From: an uncultured Mycobacterium sp.
GTDB taxonomy: Bacteria; Actinomycetota; Actinomycetes; Mycobacteriales; Mycobacteriaceae
Assembly (NCBI GenBank): GCA_900078375.1
Contig: FLQS01000011.1
Location: 1-64,000, forward strand
DNA: 64,000 bases
Reading direction: 5' to 3'
The notes beneath the pieces were generated by a model that was given only the letters and a program-made list of their open reading frames with translations, had not been told where the DNA came from and ran no database searches. How positions within the stretch are numbered: the stretch's first letter is position 1; each line of letters starts with the position of its first letter. Positions 13,822 through 23,480 of the stretch are shown one piece after another. The position numbers and the translations under genes are program-made.

Positions 13822-16134
13822 ATGCGATCCATGAAGCGCAGTGACGGAAATCTGCCCGCAGACGTGACCAGCTTCGTCGGCCGTCGCGGGGAGCTTGCCG
13901 TGCTCCGATCGCAGCTGGCTGAGTCGCGACTGGTGACCCTGACCGGTGTCGGGGGCGTCGGCAAGACGCGCATGGCGATGCGGGTTGCCGCCGAGTCGCG
14001 ACGGGCATTTCCGGACGGCGCGTGGTTTGTCGACTTGGCCGCGCTGGAGGACGCAACACTCCTCGCCGACACGGTCGCCTGCACGCTGGGAATGGTGGAC
14101 CATACGACGAGAACGCCCTTGTCGCAGTTGCGTCATCAGCTGGCCAGCAAACAGATGTTGATCGTCCTCGACAACTGCGAACACATCAGCGACGCGTGTG
14201 CCGGGCTGGTGGATGAAATGCTCCGTGGCGCGCCGATGATGCGTTTCCTCGTCACCAGTCGCCACTCCCTGGGCGTCTTGGGAGAGCGCATCTTCACCGT
14301 GCCGCCGCTGTCGACACCACGATCGGAAGCCCGGCTCGACACGTCGTCGCTGGACGAGTTCGATTCGGTGGCCCTACTACGTGCTCGGGCCTGCGACAGC
14401 GCGTCCGATTTCGACATCACCGAAGACAACAGCGCTCTCGTGGCGCGGCTGTGTGAGCGCCTGGACGGCATTCCCCTTGCTATCGAACTCGCGGCCGCAC
14501 GACTGAGGACGCTGCCCGTGGGCGATGTGCTCGACCGCCTGGACCGTCGATTCCAATTGTTAAGCGCAGGCAACCGCTCGGCTCTGCCGCGACACCAGAC
14601 CTTGGAAGCGCTCATCGACTGGAGCTATGCGCTGTGCTCGGCGAAGGAACAGGCGCTGTGGGGGCGCTTGTCGGTGTTCGCAGGCAACGTCTCACTGGCC
14701 GCTGCCGAAGCTGTCTGCGCCGGTGACGGCCTGGCCACCGACGAGATCATCGACCTCGTCGACGGATTGGTGCGCAAGTCGATTCTGATCGTGGAGCGCG
14801 CCGGCGAGCACATGCGCTACCGGCTGCTCGAGACTGTTCGGGAGTACGGCAGAGACCGGCTCGCGGACACAACGGAGTCGACCCGCCTGCAGCTGGCACA
14901 TCTGGAATATTTCCAGCGCCTGGCCGAGCGCAGCTTCGACGAATGGTGCGGCCCCCAACAGGCTGCGTGGCTGGCTCGTCTCCGAGAAGAGCACGCCAAT
15001 CTGAGGAGCGCCTTCGAACGCTGCATCGCCTTGGGTCGCACGGAACAGGCATGCGCGTTTGCCGCTGCGCTGCAATGGTTTTGGATTGCCGGCGGGCGCC
15101 TCGGCGAGGGTCGTCTCTGGCTCGGCCAAGCGTTGGCCGCAGCGGACGGGACAGAACCCTCCTACGCACGGGCAAACGCACTGTGGGTTGACGCCTACCT
15201 CGCGCTGCTGCGCGGCGAGTTGGCGGCGGCGCGGGCGCGGCTCGACGAGGCGGAGGACATCGCCTCGAAGATCGACGCACCAGGGCTCCTGGGATACATC
15301 GCCCAGCTTCGCGGCATGGCGGCGCTCTTCGACGGTGAGCTGGCTGAGGCCAGGTCCTACTACGAACGTGGCATGGCCAGCCACGAAGAACGCGACGACC
15401 ACGCCGGGGCCCTGGCCATGCTGTTCCAGCTCGCGGTGGTCTACCTCTTTACGGACGAGCACGACCTCGCGACGTCGCTATGTGAGAAGTCGCTGCGACT
15501 GAGCACCCGATTTGGGGAGCGCTGGGCAACGTCGTATGCCTCGTGGGCTCTCGGGGTCAATAAGTGGTCGCAGGGGGACTACACAGGGGCCGCGGACCTG
15601 GCGCAGGAAGGTCTGCGCGTCACTCTCGAGTTCGGTGATCACCTCGGGATCGTGCACATGATCGAATTGCGTTCCTGGATTGCGGCTTCCGACGGGCGGT
15701 ATGCGGAGAGCGCGCGGCTGCTCGGGGCGGCTCGCACAATCTGGGACAACCTGGGGACGTCCATCCAGGCATTCGGCATTTACCTGCACAACTGCGAGAC
15801 CGCGACTGAGACGCGGCTGCGGGAAGCGCTCGGCGAGCCGGTGGCGGACGCCTTGATCGCCGAGGGTGCCGCGTTGAGCATTGATCAAGCGGTGGCCGAG
15901 TTCGTCGATACCGCCGAGACGGTCGATTCCTCACCGCCGACCCCCGAATCCCCGCTGACCGCGCGGGAGATGGAAGTCGCCCAGCTCGTGGCGCGAGGCC
16001 TGACGAACCGCGACATCGCGGCCAGCCTGGTGCTGTCCAGCCGCACCATCGACAGTCATGTCCAGCACATCCTGACCAAATTGGACTTCCACTCGCGAAG
16101 CCAGATCGCCGGATGGTTCGCCAGTCGGCATTGA
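13822..16134 (+). CDS. ATPase-domain LuxR-type transcriptional regulator
   Basis: Large regulator of 770 residues. An N-terminal AAA/NB-ARC ATPase has its Walker A in GVGGVGKTR and Walker B in LIVLDNCEH. The middle is a long tetratricopeptide-like helical region, and the C-terminus is a LuxR HTH (LTAREMEVAQLVARGLTNRDIAASL with RTIDSHVQHILTKL). Such proteins couple a sensory repeat domain to DNA binding; the signal is unknown and mycobacteria carry many. Start ATG 13822 is preferred because GAGG lies eight bases before it; an upstream frame to 13729 would add a hydrophobic stretch without homology. The next gene is a secreted PGRS protein, not obviously its target. Confidence 0.85.
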   Translation: MRSMKRSDGNLPADVTSFVGRRGELAVLRSQLAESRLVTLTGVGGVGKTRMAMRVAAESRRAFPDGAWFVDLAALEDATLLADTVACTLGMVDHTTRTPLSQLRHQLASKQMLIVLDNCEHISDACAGLVDEMLRGAPMMRFLVTSRHSLGVLGERIFTVPPLSTPRSEARLDTSSLDEFDSVALLRARACDSASDFDITEDNSALVARLCERLDGIPLAIELAAARLRTLPVGDVLDRLDRRFQLLSAGNRSALPRHQTLEALIDWSYALCSAKEQALWGRLSVFAGNVSLAAAEAVCAGDGLATDEIIDLVDGLVRKSILIVERAGEHMRYRLLETVREYGRDRLADTTESTRLQLAHLEYFQRLAERSFDEWCGPQQAAWLARLREEHANLRSAFERCIALGRTEQACAFAAALQWFWIAGGRLGEGRLWLGQALAAADGTEPSYARANALWVDAYLALLRGELAAARARLDEAEDIASKIDAPGLLGYIAQLRGMAALFDGELAEARSYYERGMASHEERDDHAGALAMLFQLAVVYLFTDEHDLATSLCEKSLRLSTRFGERWATSYASWALGVNKWSQGDYTGAADLAQEGLRVTLEFGDHLGIVHMIELRSWIAASDGRYAESARLLGAARTIWDNLGTSIQAFGIYLHNCETATETRLREALGEPVADALIAEGAALSIDQAVAEFVDTAETVDSSPPTPESPLTAREMEVAQLVARGLTNRDIAASLVLSSRTIDSHVQHILTKLDFHSRSQIAGWFASRH

Positions 16135-16322
16135 TCCGGCCGGCCGGCGCTGCGTACGTGTTGCGCTCTGTCGATTTCAGTAGCGGGTCTCGGTAGTTCA
16201 GCGGATGTCACGTCGTCAGCGTGTCGGCATAGTCGCTTGCTGAATCGGCCCCGCGGTGAGCCGCCGTACATCAGCGACTCAGCGGTGCCGTACGCACATT
16301 CACACAACCGACGAGGATGACC

Positions 16323-17930
16323 ATGTCGACCAAACAGCTACTCACCAACCGCAGGCAGAAGACCATGATCACTGCCGCAATGGCAGCGGGCGTGTTCGCC
16401 GCCACCGGCGTCGTCTTCACCGGAGGAGAGACCGCATCGCCGTCGGCGTCAGGTTCCCTACCGCACGTGGCGACCTCGCCGGCACCGATCTTGGCCGCGT
16501 TCGCGACGCCCAACAGCCTGTTCGCGGCCGCGACCAGTCCGTCGACGGCCGGCGCGTCACCACGGGTTGCGACGATCGCAACCGGTGGCCGTTCGGCTCC
16601 GGCCGGCTCCGCAACCGGTGCTGCCGCGAGCATCAACCGCGACTCGGTCCCGACCTCCAGTGCCGTCAACGTCGCGGTGTCCGGTCCGAACTTGTTCGCC
16701 CCGAACGTTTTCCAGCGATCGACGACAACTCCGACGCACAGGGGACAGGCGGCCGCCGGCGGGACGACGCCGCTCGCCGCAGCCCGTGTGGTGGTGGCGG
16801 CCAATCCCGCCAATAATCCGATCAGCGCGCTGATCGGCGTCTTCATCAGTAACGGCACCGCGGATCACCCGGACGCGGGTCTGTTGATCGGCAACGGCGC
16901 TGACGGCGCACCCGGCCAAAATGGCGGCCGCGGCGGCCTTCTGATGGGCAACGGCGGCAACGGCGGCGCGGGCCTCCTCGGGCGGCCCGGCGGTAACGGA
17001 GGCGACGCCGGTCTGTTCGGCAACGGCGGCAACGGCGGGCGGGGTGCCGACGACTCCAGCAACACACCGAACATCACGGCGGGCGGGACCGCAGGCGGCA
17101 ACGGCGGCAACGCCGGGCTGTTCGGCAACGGCGGCACCGGCGGTCGCGGCGGCGACGGTCTAGCGAGCAAGGGTGCGAGCGCTCAGGGCGGCACCGGCGG
17201 GCACGGCGGTAACGGCGGGATGGCCTCCGGCAACGCCGGCAACGGCGGCGATGGCGGCAGCGGGACCAGCGACACCGGCCAGACGGTCGGCGGGGCCGGC
17301 GGCGACGGTGGCAACGCCGTGAATGGCAATGCCGGAAACGGCGGTATCGGTGGCGGTGCCGCTGCTCTCCAAAGCGCCAAGTCTTCCGCCGGCGGCACGG
17401 GCGGCCACGGCGGCAACACCATGGTCGGTAACGCCGGCAACGGCGGCGCCGGCGGTACCGGTGCCAGCGGCACGGGTCCGGGTAGCGGTGGGCAAGGCGG
17501 CGCCGGCGGCAACGCCGCAATCTCCGGTGACGGCGGAGACGGCGGAGACGGCGGGTTCGCCCGCTCCAAAGGCAATACCGCCACCGCAAGCCGCGGCGGC
17601 ACCGGTGGCACCGGCGGGGCGATCACCGGCAACGCCGGCAACGGTGGCAACGGCGGCAGTGCAACCACCACCACCGGCACGGCTCAGGGTGGCGCCGGCG
17701 GTAACGGCGCCAACGGCGGACCGGGCCGGCACGGGGGCAACGGGGGTAAGGGCGGCGACGGTAGCACCACCGATACCAAAAACGGCAGTGGCAACGGGGG
17801 TAAAGGCGGTAACGGCGGCAACGGCGGTCTCGGCGCGCCCGGCGGCGCAGGAGGTTCCGGAGGCACCGGCGCCAACGGCAACAACGGCGGCAGCAACGGG
17901 GCCAATGGCAGCACCGGGAACCACGGGTAG
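16323..17930 (+). CDS. Secreted PGRS-like glycine-rich protein without a PE domain
   Basis: About 535 residues. The first 40 have a charged start ([12 protein letters not shown]) and a hydrophobic segment [18 protein letters not shown], a signal peptide or single anchor. Residues 40-165 are Ala/Ser/Thr-rich. From [16 protein letters not shown] onward the protein is a PGRS-type array of GGNGG, GGAGG and GNGG motifs. The PE domain that normally precedes PGRS arrays is absent, so export through the usual PE route is doubtful. ATG 16323 is better spaced from GAGG than 16317. Base composition is extreme and repeats prevent exact domain limits. It may be a cell-wall or surface protein. Confidence 0.75.
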   Translation: MSTKQLLTNRRQKTMITAAMAAGVFAATGVVFTGGETASPSASGSLPHVATSPAPILAAFATPNSLFAAATSPSTAGASPRVATIATGGRSAPAGSATGAAASINRDSVPTSSAVNVAVSGPNLFAPNVFQRSTTTPTHRGQAAAGGTTPLAAARVVVAANPANNPISALIGVFISNGTADHPDAGLLIGNGADGAPGQNGGRGGLLMGNGGNGGAGLLGRPGGNGGDAGLFGNGGNGGRGADDSSNTPNITAGGTAGGNGGNAGLFGNGGTGGRGGDGLASKGASAQGGTGGHGGNGGMASGNAGNGGDGGSGTSDTGQTVGGAGGDGGNAVNGNAGNGGIGGGAAALQSAKSSAGGTGGHGGNTMVGNAGNGGAGGTGASGTGPGSGGQGGAGGNAAISGDGGDGGDGGFARSKGNTATASRGGTGGTGGAITGNAGNGGNGGSATTTTGTAQGGAGGNGANGGPGRHGGNGGKGGDGSTTDTKNGSGNGGKGGNGGNGGLGAPGGAGGSGGTGANGNNGGSNGANGSTGNHG

Positions 17931-17943
17931 GCGTCCAGGCCGG

Positions 17944-17983
17944 TGTCGGGCGTCCTGGCCGCATGGGGTCAGGACGCCCGACA
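17944..17983 (+). terminator. Strong hairpin after the PGRS gene
   Basis: TGTCGGGCGTCCTG and CAGGACGCCCGACA make a perfect 14-bp stem with a 12-nt loop, 13 bases after the PGRS stop. There is no T tract, the form often seen for mycobacterial terminators. Confidence 0.55.
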
Positions 17984-18126
17984 TCCCAAGTGGTCGAACC
18001 CATCCCGCGGTTTCGACAGAAGGCCTGCCCAGCGGGCCGGACGCAGTTCCGGCGAGACGTCGTTATCAGTTGTACCGGCCACCAATCCGTTGGCCGGACA
18101 GGAGAAGACAACAGAAGGAGTGAGCA

Positions 18127-18354
18127 ATGCCGTTCATCAACGTGAAGGTCATCGAGGGCGTGTTCTCGGCAACGCAGAAGCAAGACATCGTGCGGAGACT
18201 GACCGATGCCATGGTGGAGGTCGAGGGCGAGAATATGCGCCCGGTTACGTGGGTGGTGGTCGAAGAGGTCGCCAGCGGAGACTGGGGCATCGGTGGAACG
18301 CCGGTGCACACCGCCGATGTCAAGGCTCTCGCCGAAGCTCAACCGGTCGCCTAG
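18127..18354 (+). CDS. 4-oxalocrotonate tautomerase family protein
   Basis: A 75-residue enzyme with the family N-terminus MPFINVKVIEGVFS: after Met removal, Pro1 acts as the catalytic base in keto-enol tautomerisation. The length is slightly above the usual 62 or so residues owing to a C-terminal tail. AGAAGGAG lies upstream of ATG 18127. The substrate is not evident and neighbours do not form a catabolic operon. Confidence 0.9.
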   Translation: MPFINVKVIEGVFSATQKQDIVRRLTDAMVEVEGENMRPVTWVVVEEVASGDWGIGGTPVHTADVKALAEAQPVA

Positions 18355-18362
18355 TCTGCGCC

Positions 18363-18590
18363 TCACGTGACATCAGCGATGCCATGACGGGTGAACAACT
18401 CGACGAGGTCCCCGGGGGGTCGGCGATCAAAACCTGACGACCACCAGGACCGCTGACCACCTCGCTGCGGGCCCGAGAGAAGTAGCCGCAACGAGCCGCG
18501 CGTGACGTCGGCGAAGGCCGGAAGATGCGCCGACCTCATAGTGAAGCCGAGATACCGGGTGTAGAAGTCGATGAACGTCGGCCGCGACGC
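18363..18590 (-). pseudogene. Remnant of a VOC (glyoxalase-fold) gene
   Basis: On the minus strand, RPTFIDFYTRYLGFTMRSAHLPAFADVTRGSLRLLLSGP reads as the first beta-alpha unit of a VOC protein, followed directly by PGDLVELFTRHG, its usual C-terminal motif. The central third of the domain is missing. The piece lacks its own start and is overlapped upstream by the hydrolase gene on the other strand. Confidence 0.5.
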
Positions 18591-18632
18591 GTGCTTGGCG
18601 TGGTACAAAGCCCGGGAACCGAGGAGTCGCGC

Positions 18633-19496
18633 ATGCACAGCGTTCATGATCGGACGATTCATCTCCGCGACGGACGGACCCTCGGTTATGCCGAATATGG
18701 CGCGCCCGATGGCTTGCCCGTGGTCTACACCCACGGTGGCCTTTCGTGCCGCCTCGATGTTGCAGCCGGCGCAACGATCGCACAGCAGAACGGCATTCGG
18801 CTCATCTCAGTCGACCGCCCCGGGATCGGGCTGTCCGACCCGAAACCGGGCCGCACCGTCGCAGACTGGGCCGATGACGTCGCTGAGCTGCGGGACCAAC
18901 TCGGCAGCATCGATACGTTCGCGGCGATGGGGTGGTCCATGGGTGGCCAGTACGCACTCGCACTCGGCTACGCGTTGCCGGCCTCAGTGACCCGAGTGGC
19001 GGTCATCACCGGGGGGTTGCCGCTGACCGAGCCTGGCCGATTCGCTCAAATGCCCCCGGTCGACCGGGCCTATATTCGCATGTCACAGCGCGCGCCGTGG
19101 CTGGCGAGACGCTGTCTGGGATTCATGGGATTCGCCGCCCGATATACGCCCCGCCTCTTTACCCACCTCGCCGTGCGCGACCTTCCCCCAGCCGACAGCG
19201 CCGTCGTCCGCGCCGAAGAATCCCCGAGTTTCGCGCAAACGTCGGCCGAAGCCCTTCGGCATCCGGCGGGCCACGTCGAGGACTACCTCGCCGCGATGCG
19301 GCCGTGGGGTTTCGCACCCGAGGATCTCGCTGTGCCAGTGGATGTTTGGGGTGGCGCCGATGACAAGTTCCTCGACCCGGGCTGGCCCGCCGAACTGGCC
19401 CGCCGGATCCCGGGCGCCACTCTGAATACCCGCCCCGGCGGCCACTTCATGGCGCACCTGCATTGGCAGGAGATCTTCGACGCCGTGCGCCGGTGA
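18633..19496 (+). CDS. Alpha/beta hydrolase
   Basis: A 287-residue cytosolic hydrolase of the alpha/beta fold: HGGLSCRLD oxyanion region at about 35, nucleophile in GWSMGG near 99, catalytic Asp in the GADDKFLDP loop and His in GGHFMAH near the end. The substrate cannot be predicted. ATG 18633 has GAGGAG six bases upstream. The TrpF-like gene follows 16 bases later on the same strand and may be co-transcribed. Confidence 0.87.
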   Translation: MHSVHDRTIHLRDGRTLGYAEYGAPDGLPVVYTHGGLSCRLDVAAGATIAQQNGIRLISVDRPGIGLSDPKPGRTVADWADDVAELRDQLGSIDTFAAMGWSMGGQYALALGYALPASVTRVAVITGGLPLTEPGRFAQMPPVDRAYIRMSQRAPWLARRCLGFMGFAARYTPRLFTHLAVRDLPPADSAVVRAEESPSFAQTSAEALRHPAGHVEDYLAAMRPWGFAPEDLAVPVDVWGGADDKFLDPGWPAELARRIPGATLNTRPGGHFMAHLHWQEIFDAVRR

Positions 19497-19512
19497 TGTC
19501 GTGGTGGGCCCG

Positions 19513-20160
19513 ATGATCCACGTCAAAATCTGTGGTATCCGCCGGCTCGACGATGCGTTGGCTGCCCTCGAGTACGGCGCCGACGAGCTGGGTTTCCTGG
19601 TCGGCCAGAAGCACCACTCCCCCGACTTTCTCGACGAGTCCGACGCGGCCGCGATCGTTGGCGCCCTACCGCCGAACACGTCGTCGGCGCTGGTGACCCA
19701 CCTGGCCGACCCGGAAGAAATCGTCACGCTCGCGACGGCGATCGGCGTCACCACCATCCAGCTCCACGGCGACACGTCACCGGCCCAGGCGGCGGTCATC
19801 AAACACCGATTGCCACATATCAAGACCTACAAGGCAATCCACGTCATTCACGCCCAATCGATCAACACCGCAAGGCAATACGTGAATGCTGTCGAGGCCA
19901 TCGTGCTCGACACCATCAACCTCGCAGCCGACCAGGTCGGCGGCACCGGCCAAACCCACGACTGGTCACTCAGCCGGCAGATCGTCGAGCAGCTGCCGAT
20001 CCCGGTGATTCTCGCCGGTGGCCTCAACCCGGACAACGTCGACGACGCCATCAGACAGGTCCATCCGCACGGAGTCGACGTGAACTCCGGCACGAAAGGG
20101 GCCGACGGCTACAAGGACCACGCCACGCTGAAGCGGTTCATCGAAAGCGCAAAAGGCTAG
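19513..20160 (+). CDS. Phosphoribosylanthranilate isomerase (TrpF)-like protein
   Basis: A 215-residue (beta-alpha)8 barrel with the TrpF signature: HVKICGIR with Cys7, TIQLHGD near 83, Asp133 in VLDT, GGTGQTHDW near 143-151, VILAGGLNPDNVDDAI and VDVNSGTKG. The TrpF reaction isomerises phosphoribosylanthranilate in tryptophan synthesis. Mycobacteria lack trpF because PriA does this step, so the gene may be a later acquisition or catalyse something else. The loop usually reading PKSPR is changed to GQKHHSPDF, which may affect phosphate binding. ATG 19513 is chosen by homology. It ends four bases inside the convergent diguanylate cyclase gene. Confidence 0.8.
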   Translation: MIHVKICGIRRLDDALAALEYGADELGFLVGQKHHSPDFLDESDAAAIVGALPPNTSSALVTHLADPEEIVTLATAIGVTTIQLHGDTSPAQAAVIKHRLPHIKTYKAIHVIHAQSINTARQYVNAVEAIVLDTINLAADQVGGTGQTHDWSLSRQIVEQLPIPVILAGGLNPDNVDDAIRQVHPHGVDVNSGTKGADGYKDHATLKRFIESAKG

Positions 20161-21284
20161 GCCGTCCGGCTCACGCCGCCACCGCGATCCGGTCGCGGTC
20201 GGCTGATTGGGTGGGTGTCTTGATGCCGGAAGCCATTGCCGCCGGCGCGTTTGGCGCGATACATCGCCCAGTCGGCCGTGGCGACGAGTCGATCGATGAG
20301 CGATTTGTCCTCGCCCTCGGTGTCGCGCAGCCGGACGGCGGTCGTTCCGACACTCGCGGTGACCCTCGCCGGTGACTCGGCGACGCTAGTACAGATCCGT
20401 TGGGCCAGCTCGCTGCAGTCCGGGGTCGAAGAAACGGTGGCCACCAAGAATTCCTCGCCGCCACTGCGCGCGACGACCGCGTGGTTGCCGGCGGCCACCC
20501 CGATGGCCCGGGCGGCATGGACCAACGCCTCGTCGCCGGCCGCATGCCCGTAGCGGTCGTTGACCGATTTGAACTTGTCCAAATCGATCAACGCCACCAC
20601 TAGGTGCGCGTCGGCGGTTCGCCCCGAACCGATCAGATTGGACGCCGAGCGGTGGAAGGTCCGCCGGTTGAGCAATCCGGTGAGCGGGTCGCGTTCGGCG
20701 CGAAGCAGATCCGTCCCAAGTGCGCGGACCATGGTTTGAATCGCCAGGGGCAGCGCGATATTGACTTGGACGATGAGCCACCAATCCACCGCGGCGAGGA
20801 CGGGATGACCAGTAGCCGCCATCCTGGCGGCACCGATCGTGGCCACCACGGCCGCGACAGCGAAGTTGTAGAGGACCAACCCCGTGCTGTGAAAAAACGC
20901 GACGTAGGCCCCGATGGTGGCAAAGGCGACACAACCGACCACCGAGGGTAGCGGCTGCGGAAACGCCAGACAGGCCAGCGCGATGGAGGCGTTGGTGACT
21001 AGCGCAAAAGCCACCGACTGCCCCTGGGTCGGAAAGCGCACACTCCACAAAATGGCCCCGGCGACCCCGCCCGCGATCGCCAGCCAGGTCATCACGATCG
21101 GCACGGTTCCAACCGGTCCATCAATCGTGGCGAGCAGTCCCAGCAGACACGCCACCAGTGATGCAGCAATGAATGCCATCAGAGCACGCGTGGCCCCACG
21201 CATACCCCGCGCGGCGAGGTAGCCACTCAACCAGTCGTAATGACTCGAGTGCTGCCACCAACGCCGGAGCGCATCCCTCACCAT
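20157..21284 (-). CDS. Membrane-bound diguanylate cyclase (GGDEF)
   Basis: Makes cyclic di-GMP from GTP. The 375-residue protein has five or six hydrophobic helices between about 30 and 195, forming an unassigned membrane sensor, then a GGDEF domain beginning DPLTGLLNRR at 199 with active-site SGGEEF at about 274-279. The product-inhibition RxxD motif is not visible. There is no EAL domain. Output probably depends on a membrane-borne signal. Confidence 0.88.
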   Translation of the reverse strand: MVRDALRRWWQHSSHYDWLSGYLAARGMRGATRALMAFIAASLVACLLGLLATIDGPVGTVPIVMTWLAIAGGVAGAILWSVRFPTQGQSVAFALVTNASIALACLAFPQPLPSVVGCVAFATIGAYVAFFHSTGLVLYNFAVAAVVATIGAARMAATGHPVLAAVDWWLIVQVNIALPLAIQTMVRALGTDLLRAERDPLTGLLNRRTFHRSASNLIGSGRTADAHLVVALIDLDKFKSVNDRYGHAAGDEALVHAARAIGVAAGNHAVVARSGGEEFLVATVSSTPDCSELAQRICTSVAESPARVTASVGTTAVRLRDTEGEDKSLIDRLVATADWAMYRAKRAGGNGFRHQDTHPISRPRPDRGGGVSRTA

Positions 21285-21336
21285 CGAGTGACCCCCACCA
21301 GCAGCAAAATTTCGCCCAACGATACCCGCCCGCGAA

Positions 21337-22020
21337 CTAATTCCCCCGCGACTCGATCACCCGGTTGGCGATGTCGACCAGCCGGGTGTTGGTGCTCTGG
21401 GACAGCTCACGCAACATCTCGAACGCGCGCATCGCGTCTACATTGAACCGCTCCATGATCACCCCTTTGGCCTGCCCGATGGTATCCCGGGTGGTCAATG
21501 CGGACTCCAACTGCTCGCCATGGCGGCTGGCGATGATGGCCGATGCGGCATGGGCTGCCAGGACCGACCCGATCGCCTCGGACTGTGCGTCGAATGCCCC
21601 TGGCTCCAGACCGAACAGATTCAACGCCCCCGCCGTGGTCGCGCTGGTGTAAAGCTTGAAAGACAAGCCGCTCCGCACCCCGAGTTCTGCGGCCGCGCGA
21701 CTGTACTTGGGCCAGCGCCGTTCGGTGGTGAAGTCGTCGGTGCGCACAATCAGCTCGTCGAGGGCGGCCGCTACGCACGGCCCCTCCCCGCAGGCTTCCT
21801 GCAACGCATCGATCTTGTAGATCAAATCGGACGTACCGAACAGCGATTCGAACTTGCCGCCCTTGCCGATCAGCAACACACCGCAGGTGTCCGTGCCAGG
21901 AATCATTTCCGTCGCTGCGGCGGTCACGCCGCTGAGGACCTCTTTGACATCACGGGGCGGCGCGGTGGCCCGGGCCAGCTCGGCCATCCGCTGCGCTAGA
22001 TCGTGCTTGGGCGAAGACAT
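21337..22020 (-). CDS. GAF-ANTAR antitermination regulator
   Basis: A 227-residue RNA-binding regulator. A GAF domain (about 20-160, with EACGEGPCVAAALDE and WPKYSRAAAELGVRS) senses a small ligand. The C-terminal ANTAR domain (TRDTIGQAKGVIMERFNVDAMRAFEMLRELSQ) binds paired RNA hairpins to prevent termination. Start MSSPKHD at 22020 is chosen from the GAF-ANTAR layout; the longer frame has no homology. The target RNA is not evident nearby. The gene is divergent from the thiolase, with about 230 bp between them in which no further gene is seen. Confidence 0.88.
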   Translation of the reverse strand: MSSPKHDLAQRMAELARATAPPRDVKEVLSGVTAAATEMIPGTDTCGVLLIGKGGKFESLFGTSDLIYKIDALQEACGEGPCVAAALDELIVRTDDFTTERRWPKYSRAAAELGVRSGLSFKLYTSATTAGALNLFGLEPGAFDAQSEAIGSVLAAHAASAIIASRHGEQLESALTTRDTIGQAKGVIMERFNVDAMRAFEMLRELSQSTNTRLVDIANRVIESRGN

Positions 22021-22250
22021 TCCCGCAGTGTTCCCCGCCTTAGGGGAATTAACGCCACCGCCTTGACGACCAAGACGTTTGTGGACGACCAGGTTCGGTA
22101 ATGCTCCGCAGCAAGCGAGTGCGGTGGTCGACACCCAAACTCGTGAGGTCCTGTCGGTTCAGACCACGAGCCGGCGGGGCCGACCCTAGATTTGAGCCAC
22201 TTCAAGGCAATCCGGCCCGCCACTCTCTTAGCTGTAGTAACTTCGCGGCT

Positions 22251-23480
22251 GTGGCAGGCAACGTCTGGATTCTTGGTGGCTATCAGAGCGATTTCGCTCG
22301 CAACCTCACCCGGGAAGGCCGCGATTACGCGGCGTTGACCAGCGAGGTCGTCGACCTCACGCTGGCCGACTCGATGATCGACGCCGCCGACATCGATGTC
22401 GTACACGTGGCCAACGCCTTCGGCGAGATGTTCGCTCGGCAGGGCCACCTCGGAGCCATGCCCGCCACCGTGCACGACGGACTCTGGGACACCCCGGCAA
22501 CCCGTCACGAGGCCGCGTGCGCCTCGGGCAGTGTGGCAGCACTGGCGGCGATGGCCGACCTGCGGGCCGGCAACTACCGCACCGCACTCGTGGTCGGTGT
22601 CGAGCTGGAGAAGACGGTGCCCGGCGACACCGCGGCAGCCCACCTCGGCGCCGCTGCTTGGACCGGCCATGAGGGCGCAGACGCCACGTTCCTGTGGCCG
22701 TCGATGTTCGCCGAAGTCGCCGACGAGTACGACCGGCGCTTCGGCATCGATGACACTCACCTGCACGCGATCGCCGCGCTGAACTTCGGCAACGCCAAAC
22801 GCAATCCCAACGCCCAGACCAGGGACTGGGAAGTCCCCGACCTGGTGTCGCACGGCAGCGACGACGGCGTCAATCCGCCGACCGAGGGCCGGATCCGCCG
22901 CTATGACTGCAGCCAGATGACCGACGGTGGTGCCGGCGTCGTCCTGGTCAACGACGACTTCCTGCGCGATCACCCGGGCGTGCGCCCGATCGGGCTGATC
23001 GAGGGCTGGGGCCACCGCACGGTCGGGCTGGGCCTGCGGCAGAAACTCGACCGCGACGCCGCGAACCCGTATGTGTTGCCCCACGTCCGCGCCACCGTGT
23101 ACGACGCATTCGGCCGGGCGGGCATCGGGCTCGACGATCTCGACGGCATCGAGGTGCACGACTGCTTCACGCCGAGCGAGTACCTGGCCATCGACCACAT
23201 CGGCCTCACCGGGCCCGGCGAATCGTGGAAGGCGATCGAGAACGGCGAGATCGAGATCGGCGGCCGGCTGCCGATCAATCCGAGCGGCGGCCTGATCGGC
23301 GGCGGTCACCCGGTGGGGGCATCGGGTATCCGGATGATGTTGGATGCCGCCAAACAGGTCAGTGACCTCGCCGGTGCCTACCAAGTCGACGGCGCGCGGC
23401 GCTTCGGCACCCTGAATTTCGGCGGTAGTACCGCCACCACAGTCAGTTTCGTGATCAGATCGGCAGACGATGCACACTGA
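22251..23480 (+). CDS. Thiolase / acetyl-CoA acetyltransferase family protein
   Basis: A 409-residue thiolase of the SCP-x-related type: WILGGYQSDFARN at the N-terminus, nucleophilic Cys in EAACASGSVAAL near 88, EVHDCFTPSEYLAI and the C-terminal GGHPVGASG. It cleaves or forms beta-ketoacyl-CoA; the substrate could be a sterol or isoprenoid intermediate. GTG 22251 is selected by homology. Its 3' end overlaps the carotenoid oxygenase start by 11 bases, and the HxlR gene follows, so the three form an operon. Confidence 0.85.
   Translation: MAGNVWILGGYQSDFARNLTREGRDYAALTSEVVDLTLADSMIDAADIDVVHVANAFGEMFARQGHLGAMPATVHDGLWDTPATRHEAACASGSVAALAAMADLRAGNYRTALVVGVELEKTVPGDTAAAHLGAAAWTGHEGADATFLWPSMFAEVADEYDRRFGIDDTHLHAIAALNFGNAKRNPNAQTRDWEVPDLVSHGSDDGVNPPTEGRIRRYDCSQMTDGGAGVVLVNDDFLRDHPGVRPIGLIEGWGHRTVGLGLRQKLDRDAANPYVLPHVRATVYDAFGRAGIGLDDLDGIEVHDCFTPSEYLAIDHIGLTGPGESWKAIENGEIEIGGRLPINPSGGLIGGGHPVGASGIRMMLDAAKQVSDLAGAYQVDGARRFGTLNFGGSTATTVSFVIRSADDAH

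Noticed and set aside
16850-17920. CRISPR array or tandem-repeat locus; large antisense ORFs of 165-274 residues
   Set aside because: The repeats are irregular GGNGG codon repeats of a PGRS protein with no constant spacer. The antisense frames are Pro/Arg-rich shadows of the glycine codons.
21337-22134. Extended GAF-ANTAR start at 22134
   Set aside because: The extra 38 residues show no family similarity, and the layout begins at MSSPKHD (22020).
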